Of a DNA stretch of 64,000 bases, positions 8,192 to 15,622 are shown one piece after another. This DNA comes from JABMQW01 sp964439935 (GTDB lineage: Bacteria > Fidelibacterota > Marinisomatia > Marinisomatales > TCS56). Numbering within the stretch: the stretch's first letter is position 1; every line of letters begins with the position of its first letter. Where the stretch lies: NCBI GenBank assembly GCA_964439935.1, contig CAYTPW010000020.1, forward strand, positions 1 through 64,000, in the 5' to 3' direction. The notes under the pieces are model-generated. The model had not been told where the DNA came from, made no database searches, and worked only from the letters and a program-made list of their open reading frames with translations. The position numbers and the translations under genes are program-made.

Positions 8192-11059
8192 ATGATCAAA
8201 TTACTTACCTGGTCAAGAATTAGTAATAGGAAGTATTTATTTGCCATATTTATTGTCTGTTATGTAGTTACTTTTGGTGTAAATCCTAATCAATCGTCCA
8301 CATTAGTCTCCCGCAATGCCGCTGTCGAAGCTGTCATCTGGGATGGTAATCAGATCTCCAACATCCATCTAAACACTGGAGAAATTGTGAGTTCCGGTGT
8401 TACTGGCGAATCCGGGCTGGTATGGCCCATAGGCGGTGGAATTGGGGCTGTATACCAATCCGGTCTTTGGATTGCTGCTGGAAAAGTGAATGGAAATGAA
8501 GAAATCCGTACGGCTGCCAGTGAATACAGTTCCGAATATGGCCCAGGAGTCATTAATGGCGATACTACTTCCGGCCATATATATCAAATCCATCGGGCAG
8601 AGATTGAAGCTCTCCTGAATAACGACTGGGCTACATTTTCGTCAATGTCTCTAATGTTACCAGTGTCTATAATTTCTGGTTACGACATTCATACTGAACT
8701 GGTGTCGACTTCCCTGCCCACCAATGACCTAATGAACTGGCCAATTAGTGAGGGTGCACCCTGGGTGGATGCTAATAACGATGGGATTTACAATCCCCCG
8801 GATGGTGATCATCCCGATATAATCGGTGATATGTTTCACTGGTATGTTATGAATGATGGAAATCCAGCTACACACACTTTGTGGAACACAGCTCCTTTAG
8901 GTTTGGAAGTAAGGGTAGCGCAATTTGGTTTTGACCACCCCGGCGTAATTGGCAATACATTATTTGTCAAATTTCAAATCATTAATGCCGCTGCCAATCA
9001 ATTGGACTCCATGTTCATTTCCATTTTCAGTGACCCTGACTTGGGAGATAACGGAGATGACCGTGCCGGGTGTGATTCCAGTTTGAATCTGGGTTTTTGG
9101 TACAATGATTCTAATTGGGATGACGAATATGGTAATAACCCACCGGCCGGGGGCTATGTTTTCTTACAAACTCCCATCGTTCCCTCCATTGGCGATACCG
9201 GTTGGGTATCAGGTGAGATGATAACCGATTATAAAAATCTACCAATGAGTTCTTTTACACCTTATATATGTGGAGGCGGCCTTGTTTATGGGCAACCAAA
9301 TACCGCCTCAGCAGCATATAGTAATATGAATGGTTTAGATCTTTCTGGTAATTCGCACACAAATCCAATCACCGGTAATACAACTGTTTTTCCCTGGGAT
9401 GGTGATATAATGAATTCCACGGGCTGGATAGACAACTTATTCGGTTGTGGTGATCGATATTTTCTCATAACAACTGGTCCGTTGCAAATGGCACCAGGAG
9501 ATTCCCAGGAGGTGGTGCTGGCTATTTTTATCTCGCAAGGATTGAATAATTATTCCTCAGCTGGGGCACTAAAAGGTGATCATCACTGGATTAAGACTGC
9601 ATGGGAATCAGATTTTAGTGTATTTGGACCACCTGCCGTTGTGGTACAAGATATAAATCCCGTTAATAGTGAAGGAATCGGACCTTTCACATGGTCATAT
9701 AAATTGACGGAACTCCCAGGCTGGTCATTGTCATCTGGTAATTCCTGGTTTCACTATCGGATAAATAGTCTTCAGGACTCCATTGCTCTCATGGAAACGG
9801 TTATCGGGGACACCATTATTGGTTCGTTGACAGTGGATTTTCCAAATATTACTGGCACAACAACTATGCAATATTGGATTTCAATGCAAACAGATACTGG
9901 TATTGAACAGAATTGGCCGTCTGGCGCTCCAGATTACAATTGGGATACTTTTATATTTGGCTCGGATACAATTGCACCAGCTGTTTCAGAAGTTACAGAA
10001 TTAGAAAATGTTCATTACTTACTATATTTTGAAAAAAGTGTTTCAGCAAAGATTATTGATGATCGAATGCCTGTGATTCCCATCTTGAAATGGAGAAATG
10101 ATGAAGGTATCATCAACATGGACTCAATGGCACTAATTGATTCTATGAATGCCACATTTTCGGGAGTTTTATCTGGGACCCCCGGACATTGGAATGACAC
10201 TATATATTATTGGATTGAAGCCGTTGATATGAGTCTCAATCAAAACTTGACAATATCAGAACTGAACTACATCATTGCAAATCGTACTTATGAAGTGATA
10301 GGTCCCTGGGATCATTATGTGGATCAACCTTGGGATTTATGGAAAAATGGAATACTAACGTCTTGGTCTACTCCTTCCGCTTGGAATAAAGTACTAAAAT
10401 TAGATGCTATGGAAACGGGAATTTCCGACACTCTGACCTACCTCAGGACCATTGACTTGAGCAATTTTGATGTAGCTGGTTTAGCATTTAACACAGTGTA
10501 TTCTCTGGACATTAATGAAAACTATGGATATCTCGAAATATCCACCGATGGGCAAAACTGGAGTTTATTAAAATCTTTTACTGGAGATGTAGCGAATTAT
10601 GAAGAACTTATATCTCTCACGGACTATATCGGAAATGAAGAAGTATCGATTCGGTTCCGAGCGGATCGAACAACAAACCAGGTTTTTACATGGGTTATAG
10701 ATGATATAACTCTTCATATGGACTCAACCAGATTATCATTGGATCCTGCTGCAAAGATTCCGAATAAGATTGGCTTTCACCAAAACTACCCCAACCCTTT
10801 CAATCCAACTACAACAATACAGTACGAATTACCTCAAAGATCAGATGTCCAGATTACCATCTACAACCTACTTGGAAGAGAAGTAACCACAATTGTTTCA
10901 GAAACACAGGATGCCGGATATCAATCAATCCAATGGAACGCATCCAACGTCTCAAGCGGAATGTATTTCTACCAGATCAGGGCCCAACTACGCTCTACGA
11001 GCTACGATGGGCAGGCCGATGAGTACGTGCAGACCAGGAAGATGGTGGTGTTGAAATGA
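8192..11059 (+). CDS. Mosaic secreted protein with T9SS sorting domain
   Basis: This 955-residue exported protein has an N-terminal hydrophobic signal ending before VNPNQSS. Residues ~30-470 are homologous to the N-terminal domain of the protein at 170, sharing WDGNQIS, EGAPWVDANNDG, GDMFHWYVMND and DGxxLNLGxxYND. From residue ~496 (IGPFTWSY) the protein switches to the module found in 3571 and 15623 (TIAPAVSEV, NLTISELNYI, EVIGPWD, WVIDDITLHMDS). The sorting tag begins at residue ~863 (HQNYPNPFNPTTTIQYELP). Its last loop carries an insertion, AQLRSTSYDGQA, encoded by a 29-bp repeat (10988-11016) that recurs at 13118-13146. Stop is TGA. Likely a surface protein; no enzyme motif seen. Confidence 0.85.
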   Translation: MIKLLTWSRISNRKYLFAIFIVCYVVTFGVNPNQSSTLVSRNAAVEAVIWDGNQISNIHLNTGEIVSSGVTGESGLVWPIGGGIGAVYQSGLWIAAGKVNGNEEIRTAASEYSSEYGPGVINGDTTSGHIYQIHRAEIEALLNNDWATFSSMSLMLPVSIISGYDIHTELVSTSLPTNDLMNWPISEGAPWVDANNDGIYNPPDGDHPDIIGDMFHWYVMNDGNPATHTLWNTAPLGLEVRVAQFGFDHPGVIGNTLFVKFQIINAAANQLDSMFISIFSDPDLGDNGDDRAGCDSSLNLGFWYNDSNWDDEYGNNPPAGGYVFLQTPIVPSIGDTGWVSGEMITDYKNLPMSSFTPYICGGGLVYGQPNTASAAYSNMNGLDLSGNSHTNPITGNTTVFPWDGDIMNSTGWIDNLFGCGDRYFLITTGPLQMAPGDSQEVVLAIFISQGLNNYSSAGALKGDHHWIKTAWESDFSVFGPPAVVVQDINPVNSEGIGPFTWSYKLTELPGWSLSSGNSWFHYRINSLQDSIALMETVIGDTIIGSLTVDFPNITGTTTMQYWISMQTDTGIEQNWPSGAPDYNWDTFIFGSDTIAPAVSEVTELENVHYLLYFEKSVSAKIIDDRMPVIPILKWRNDEGIINMDSMALIDSMNATFSGVLSGTPGHWNDTIYYWIEAVDMSLNQNLTISELNYIIANRTYEVIGPWDHYVDQPWDLWKNGILTSWSTPSAWNKVLKLDAMETGISDTLTYLRTIDLSNFDVAGLAFNTVYSLDINENYGYLEISTDGQNWSLLKSFTGDVANYEELISLTDYIGNEEVSIRFRADRTTNQVFTWVIDDITLHMDSTRLSLDPAAKIPNKIGFHQNYPNPFNPTTTIQYELPQRSDVQITIYNLLGREVTTIVSETQDAGYQSIQWNASNVSSGMYFYQIRAQLRSTSYDGQADEYVQTRKMVVLK
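10988..11016 (+). repeat. 29-bp dispersed repeat, copy 1, inside sorting-tag coding sequence
   Basis: The sequence starting CTACGCTCTACGAGCTACG is identical to 13118-13146. It contains the small inverted repeat GCTC-TAC-GAGC. It is read in frame as LRSTSYDGQ in the last hairpin loop of the sorting domain, where other tags in the window have nothing or a different insert. Confidence 0.7.
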
Positions 11060-11087
11060 GGAAGATTTATCTGTCGAAGTTCCACGA

Positions 11088-12935
11088 ATGTGGACGAAGA
11101 TGGATGGTTTTGTTAAAATGATTATGGTATCAATAGTCAAAAGACTCGGGCACCAACTGATCCTGAGAGTTAAAATAGAGAAACTATTTTCAATGTTGGT
11201 ATTATTTTCTATTGGATTTGTATTTGTTTCAAGTTGTGAGGATGAAAAACCAGCGGAGAGTCCTGATCCTGTTCTATTTATTACGTACCCGATCTCCGGG
11301 TCGACTGTCTCCGATACTATTATTATTGTTGCAGATGTGGTGAATAATGATAATGTAAGAGAGGTACAATTTTACATTGATGGACAGCTGTTATTCATTG
11401 ATCACAACGCTCCGTGGGAATACATCTGGGACACGCGATTTTTCTCAAATAATCAACATAGTATTTACTGTAAAGTTTATGATAATGATGATAATGAAGG
11501 AATTTCGGATAAAATCAATGTCCAGGTTAGAAATATGGATAAAACACATTTTTCTTATTTTTCACCTGAGGGTGACACTTTGCATATTTGGGACATTTCG
11601 ACCATTGATATTTCATTTACGATTGAGCCTTATTATTCTAGTAAATCCTATCAATCAGCGTTTGCATTTTTTAATAAATACGGGAAATCAATGGATACGA
11701 TTTCTTATACATTGTCATCAAAAAACTTTCATCTGGGTGTTCCGTTTTTGACAAATAATCATTGGAGACAAAGCAAGCTAAAAGCGATTTTATACAAAAA
11801 TAATACAATAGTTGATTCAAAAGAGTTGCATTTATTACCTATTCACCAATATCGTGGAGGTTCGTTTGAAATCGATGAAGATGGGGTAATATTTTTACAT
11901 GGTATGGTCGCATACGGTTTTGAATATAAGTATTTTATCTACAGTTTCACTCCAGCAGGAAATATTATCGATGGAATAACCTTACCAATAAGGGATTGTG
12001 GGCGATTGTTTTTAAGAAATGATAATGAAATATATTTATGCGTAAATAACACTGAAAAAAAGATTTTAAAAATAAGTAAATCATTAAGCAGTACGAGCTT
12101 AGAATCATCAGACATTGAATATATCAATCAATCTGGATCGTGGGCAGGCGGTAGCTGGGTTTCAAATTCGCAGACCGGTTCGATATACCATTATTATACT
12201 GATTACAGTAATTCTCCTAATACTGGAGTTTATATCGAGAGAATTGTTGGATTAAACGATCGAGAACATATATATATCGGGTCAGATTGGACCGAAACTC
12301 CATTTCGTTTGCAAACAACTGGAGCGGGTGTGATTGTTTATGATAACGACTCTAAGATTCTTAAAACATTAGATGACAGTGGCATTGTTGATACATTAGT
12401 TCAGGTACAGTTTGCAATGAATTGGGAGTGGGATTGTGTTTATCATGGCGGAATTTTGTACCTGTTGACTCACGAAGGAATTTCAACTAATCCTACTCTC
12501 AAAAAAATAAGTAGCGATGGAAACATTATTACAACATTAAACCTTAACAGCCTAACCAAATTTATAGTTAACGAACAGGACCTACTGTCTAATGATATGC
12601 TTTTGACATACAGCAGACATGAAGAAAGCTTAAAAATGTATGATTCAGATCTAAATCTGCTTTGGATAACTTATGAATCAGATATTGCATCTCAAATCGG
12701 ACTACAATTCGGAAGATTCCCTAAATCGCACCAGGCATTATTCCTAAATACTTCTCTGAATAATATTTGGTATTCAACATATGATCAGTCAATATGCTAT
12801 TTAATGGCCGATTTCAGGACAAATTCATACTTAGGCAATAAAAGTTTGTATTTAGTAAAAATATCTGCTCAAGATGGAAGCCTTGTTAGTTATATTGATA
12901 TAAGTGAACTTTCTCGTATAAGATACCCTGAATGA
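11088..12935 (+). CDS. Lipoprotein with Ig-like domain and propeller-like C-terminus
   Basis: The product is up to 615 residues. The start is uncertain: ATG 11088, 11100 and 11127 are all in frame, and none has a good Shine-Dalgarno. A hydrophobic stretch ends in the lipobox FVSSC followed by acidic EDEKP, typical of an outer-membrane lipoprotein. Residues ~60-150 form a bacterial Ig-like domain (YPISGSTVSD, VQFYIDGQL, WDTRFFSNNQHSI). The rest is beta-rich with weak periodic blades (DEDGVIFLHG, IYLCVNN, GGILYLLTHEG), suggesting a propeller. There is no T9SS tag, unlike its neighbours, and the gene is visibly more AT-rich, which may reflect a separate origin. A rho-independent terminator follows. 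Confidence 0.75.
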   Translation: MWTKMDGFVKMIMVSIVKRLGHQLILRVKIEKLFSMLVLFSIGFVFVSSCEDEKPAESPDPVLFITYPISGSTVSDTIIIVADVVNNDNVREVQFYIDGQLLFIDHNAPWEYIWDTRFFSNNQHSIYCKVYDNDDNEGISDKINVQVRNMDKTHFSYFSPEGDTLHIWDISTIDISFTIEPYYSSKSYQSAFAFFNKYGKSMDTISYTLSSKNFHLGVPFLTNNHWRQSKLKAILYKNNTIVDSKELHLLPIHQYRGGSFEIDEDGVIFLHGMVAYGFEYKYFIYSFTPAGNIIDGITLPIRDCGRLFLRNDNEIYLCVNNTEKKILKISKSLSSTSLESSDIEYINQSGSWAGGSWVSNSQTGSIYHYYTDYSNSPNTGVYIERIVGLNDREHIYIGSDWTETPFRLQTTGAGVIVYDNDSKILKTLDDSGIVDTLVQVQFAMNWEWDCVYHGGILYLLTHEGISTNPTLKKISSDGNIITTLNLNSLTKFIVNEQDLLSNDMLLTYSRHEESLKMYDSDLNLLWITYESDIASQIGLQFGRFPKSHQALFLNTSLNNIWYSTYDQSICYLMADFRTNSYLGNKSLYLVKISAQDGSLVSYIDISELSRIRYPE

Positions 12936-12976
12936 GATATTCCCAGCATAAATAAGATAGCTGGATGCTATTTTTT

Positions 12977-13001
12977 AAGGCTCATCACCGGAGCCTTTTT
13001 T
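12977..13001 (+). terminator. Rho-independent terminator after the lipoprotein gene
   Basis: A 7-bp stem AAGGCTC / GAGCCTT (12977-12983 with 12991-12997) encloses a 7-nt loop and is followed by a T tract. A T run also precedes the stem, so it could work in both directions. It lies ~40 nt after the stop of the lipoprotein gene. Confidence 0.85.
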
Positions 13002-13117
13002 ATCCCAGACTTAGTAATCCATCCAAAACCCAAAACAGCCGGTTATTAAGTAGATTTTTATATCACTGCGCGCTGAGAATCATATCTTAAAAAGTGATCT
13101 ACCAGGTCAGGGCTCAG

Positions 13118-13146
13118 CTACGCTCTACGAGCTACGATGGGCAGGC
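13118..13146 (+). repeat. 29-bp dispersed repeat, copy 2
   Basis: Identical to 10988-11016, lying in the orphan sorting-tag fragment. Both copies interrupt the same loop of the tag and keep the reading frame. Confidence 0.7.
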
Positions 13147-13153
13147 AGTGAAT

Positions 13154-13172
13154 CCTTCGACTGGCTCAGGAC
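13154..13172 (+). repeat. CTTCGACTGGCTCAGG-type dispersed repeat
   Basis: Reads CCTTCGACTGGCTCAGGAC. A diverged version is at 17798-17820 (CCTTCGGCAGGCTCAGAAC). Sequences of the CTTCGACAGGCTCAGG kind are, from memory, widely scattered in environmental bacterial genomes. Here both copies sit in the same loop of the T9SS tag. Confidence 0.55.
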
Positions 13173-13320
13173 ATGGTTTTGTGCACACCAGGAAGATGGT
13201 GGTGTTGAAATAGCAGGGGAGTAATTATGATTTATTCAGCTTATCTTAATTTGTATCTAACGATTGGTCAGCTTAATTTTTAATGATTTTGTTCACTATA
13301 ATTAATCCTCATACGAATTG

Positions 13321-13842
13321 ATGAAAATGAAAAAAATAATCCTCAAGATAATAATCGTCTATCTTTTTTCGCTCCCGCTAATGATCTGCGGGCAGGAAGT
13401 ACCAAACATCCAGTTAACGATGCTGGATGGTAAAAAGACGACTCTGCATCAGCTATTAGAGACCGGTCCGATATTGATCGATTTTTGGGCAACCTGGTGT
13501 GTACCCTGTAAAAAAGAAATGAAGTACCTGGATCAGTTTCATCAAGAATATGCAAAAGCTGGATTTCAAGTCTTAAGCATTAATCAGGATACTCCCCGCA
13601 GTCTGTCGAAGGTAAAGTCTTATATTCGTTCGAAAAAATATAAATTCCTGGTCGCCGTGGATCCGAACCAGCAGATTGCCAGTAAAATGAATGCAGTTGT
13701 TTTGCCAACTACGATCATGGTCGATAAAAAAGGAAATATCACCTGGCGGCACCAGGGTTATCTACCAGGCGACGAAAAGGAAATTGAGAAACAGATAATT
13801 ACCGCACTAAACCTGCCCACAGCTCCCAGAGATAAAGAATGA
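13321..13842 (+). CDS. Exported TlpA/ResA-like thiol-disulfide oxidoreductase
   Basis: This thioredoxin-fold protein of ~173 residues has an N-terminal signal (to about ICGQ) and the active-site motif FWATWCVPCKKEM. The CxxC is WCVPC, with the first Cys codon at 13498. The cis-Pro motif VVLPTTIMVD and a C-terminal strand GNITWRHQGY complete the fold. The family reduces or isomerises disulfides in extracytoplasmic proteins. ATG 13321 or 13327 are both possible starts; the TTG at 13318 is less likely. The stop overlaps the next ATG by 4 nt (ATGA), so it is coupled to the DUF6029-like gene. A second thioredoxin-fold gene follows at 15623, suggesting an extracytoplasmic redox operon. Confidence 0.9.
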   Translation: MKMKKIILKIIIVYLFSLPLMICGQEVPNIQLTMLDGKKTTLHQLLETGPILIDFWATWCVPCKKEMKYLDQFHQEYAKAGFQVLSINQDTPRSLSKVKSYIRSKKYKFLVAVDPNQQIASKMNAVVLPTTIMVDKKGNITWRHQGYLPGDEKEIEKQIITALNLPTAPRDKE

Positions 13843-15560
13843 GGGTGAACTACCCGTTAATTGCCTGTTTATTTATTTCACAGGGATTTGGCCAATTCTC
13901 GTTCGATGGAAATGCTCAATTGAATTATGGTGAGGACAAACGGGGAACCTATTATAATGAGACCTTGATCAATACCAATCTGACCCGGGGTGAATTGTCA
14001 GCCTGGATGCAATTTGAATACAGTAACCCGCCGGAGGTTGGTCGGCCATTCAGTGGGTTGAGGAAAATAAGGCTGGAGTATCTCAAGGGCCCAATTCAGG
14101 TGAAACTCGGTGACCTATATGAGATCTGGGGTAGAGGTCTCACATTGAATCAAAGAGATGATCAGAAACTTGACTTTGATAATGGTTTAACCGGTCTGAG
14201 CGTTGCTAGCCAGTATAAGGATCTTTTCCGGGGTCAAATGATAGTTGGAATCCGTGATCTGGATAATACTATCGGGTCCGATGTTGAGATTTCCCTGAGC
14301 GGTTTTACCACTGGATTATCATTTTTGCAGTCAAGACTGGGGCATCCGATTCCATTTAATCAATACTGGCAGCCAGACACTCTGAAAATGGTGCATCGAA
14401 TACTTGGTATCCGTGAAAGTTTTTCTTCGAGTCAGATCGACTTGTATGCTGAATATGTGAATAAAACGACCCATCATGTTTTTGATAAAAACACGTTTCA
14501 GGATTCGCTCTATTCCAATGGGCACGGTTTTTATGGAAATATAAATACTTATTTTGGATCCTGGTCACTCGCTTTTGAATACAAACGCTATAATTTCATG
14601 GCGCTGAATCCGAATGAACGCTGGGATATAATTTATAACTACGGCTATATACTGACCTATCAGCAACCGCCAACTGCCTTCCGGGAACCATCATCAACAC
14701 TGTTGAATCGGGTCGTTCATCAGATAGATTTCAATAATAATGTCGGTTTTCAATTGGATTTAACCGGTTCGGTAAATGATTGGTTTACACTCCTGATTCA
14801 TCATTCCCGGTCAAGCCGTACTGATAAATGGTTTGGTGAACCGCTATCCTGGAAAAAACAAAAACTGTCTGGTGTATTTCCCACTGCTGATCCTGCTGCC
14901 AATCCCTTTTATGAAAATTATTATGAAATCGATGGCTACGCCTTCAGGGATCGTCTGCATTATCAGGTTGGTGCCGGTTATACGAGTGACATAACCAACG
15001 TTCTGAAGTATATAAATACTGATACACTTAAAGTAAAACGTTATGAATTCTTAGAAGCACGAACAATACCAGTATTATTAGAATGGTCGCTGCCAAAATC
15101 ATGGAGTATAATCGGAAAGTTGGAATCCCAGAAATTGATAAAAGGGTTACAAATCTATGATGAGGTAGATCAGGTCATCCTGGCCGACAGTGTGTTCTCG
15201 GTTTTTAATGATGATGAAGGTAAATCACATGACTACCAAAAAAATATGATTTACAGTTTTGGCCTATCGAAAGCGCCGGATTGGTCTATTGAAATCCGTG
15301 TTGATCAGACATCTGTAGAAGAGGGAATTGATCAAAACGCCAGGAATATTATCAATCCGCTTGAAAAATTCTTTAGTCAATTCATGGATATTGAAAATAA
15401 ATTGATTACTCTTGAATTTGTTTACAACATTACGTCAACGAACCGTATATCATTGACGTATGGTTCACAGAGAGCAGGATTATTATGCAGTAATGGTGTC
15501 TGCCGACTGGTGCCGGCTTTTAATGACGGTTTTAAAATGACACTGACGTCTTTATTTTAG
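13839..15560 (+). CDS. DUF6029-like outer-membrane beta-barrel protein
   Basis: The 573-residue protein has a signal peptide (ending GFGQ) and then an almost wholly beta-stranded, aromatic-rich sequence typical of an outer-membrane barrel. The segment LGDLYEIWGRGLTL followed by LDFDNGLTGLSVASQY resembles the start of DUF6029 family barrels. It overlaps the TlpA-like gene by 4 nt and precedes the Omp28-like gene by 62 nt. From memory, TlpA-like, DUF6029 and Omp28-like genes are neighbours in other Bacteroidota, which would support a shared function. The role is unknown; a channel or assembly factor for the redox partners is an inference. Confidence 0.65.
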   Translation: MRVNYPLIACLFISQGFGQFSFDGNAQLNYGEDKRGTYYNETLINTNLTRGELSAWMQFEYSNPPEVGRPFSGLRKIRLEYLKGPIQVKLGDLYEIWGRGLTLNQRDDQKLDFDNGLTGLSVASQYKDLFRGQMIVGIRDLDNTIGSDVEISLSGFTTGLSFLQSRLGHPIPFNQYWQPDTLKMVHRILGIRESFSSSQIDLYAEYVNKTTHHVFDKNTFQDSLYSNGHGFYGNINTYFGSWSLAFEYKRYNFMALNPNERWDIIYNYGYILTYQQPPTAFREPSSTLLNRVVHQIDFNNNVGFQLDLTGSVNDWFTLLIHHSRSSRTDKWFGEPLSWKKQKLSGVFPTADPAANPFYENYYEIDGYAFRDRLHYQVGAGYTSDITNVLKYINTDTLKVKRYEFLEARTIPVLLEWSLPKSWSIIGKLESQKLIKGLQIYDEVDQVILADSVFSVFNDDEGKSHDYQKNMIYSFGLSKAPDWSIEIRVDQTSVEEGIDQNARNIINPLEKFFSQFMDIENKLITLEFVYNITSTNRISLTYGSQRAGLLCSNGVCRLVPAFNDGFKMTLTSLF

Positions 15561-15622
15561 TTCCATTAATATCTAAATTTGATCAACTAATCATTAACCT
15601 CAAACCATGGTGGCGATTACTC

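Larger units (their letters stand above)
13100..13213 (+). pseudogene. Orphan C-terminal fragment of a T9SS sorting tag
   Basis: The frame reads YQVRAQLRSTSYDGQAV, then NPSTGSGHGFVHTRKMVVLK, then TAG: the last ~37 residues of a 'MYFYQ...TRKMVVLK' tag with no protein in front. It carries both loop-insert types seen elsewhere, the 29-bp repeat (13118-13146) and a CCTTCGACTGGCTCAGG-type repeat (13154-13172). No start codon or signal precedes it. It is a remnant of a deleted or recombined secreted-protein gene. Confidence 0.75.
12936..13320. other. Intergenic region with terminator and orphan tag remnant
   Basis: This 385-base gap holds the terminator at 12977-13001, then an isolated sorting-tag coding fragment (13100-13213). 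An AT-rich stretch before the redox operon at 13321 follows, and probably contains that operon's promoter. No other gene was seen. Confidence 0.6.

Noticed and set aside
11377..11751. 124-codon ORF inside the Ig-like lipoprotein gene
   Set aside because: Alternate frame of an AT-rich gene; Ile/Phe/Leu-rich composition is typical of a shadow.
10988..13146. Insertion sequence or transposon
   Set aside because: No transposase gene or long terminal inverted repeats occur in the window; the repeats are only ~20-30 bp.
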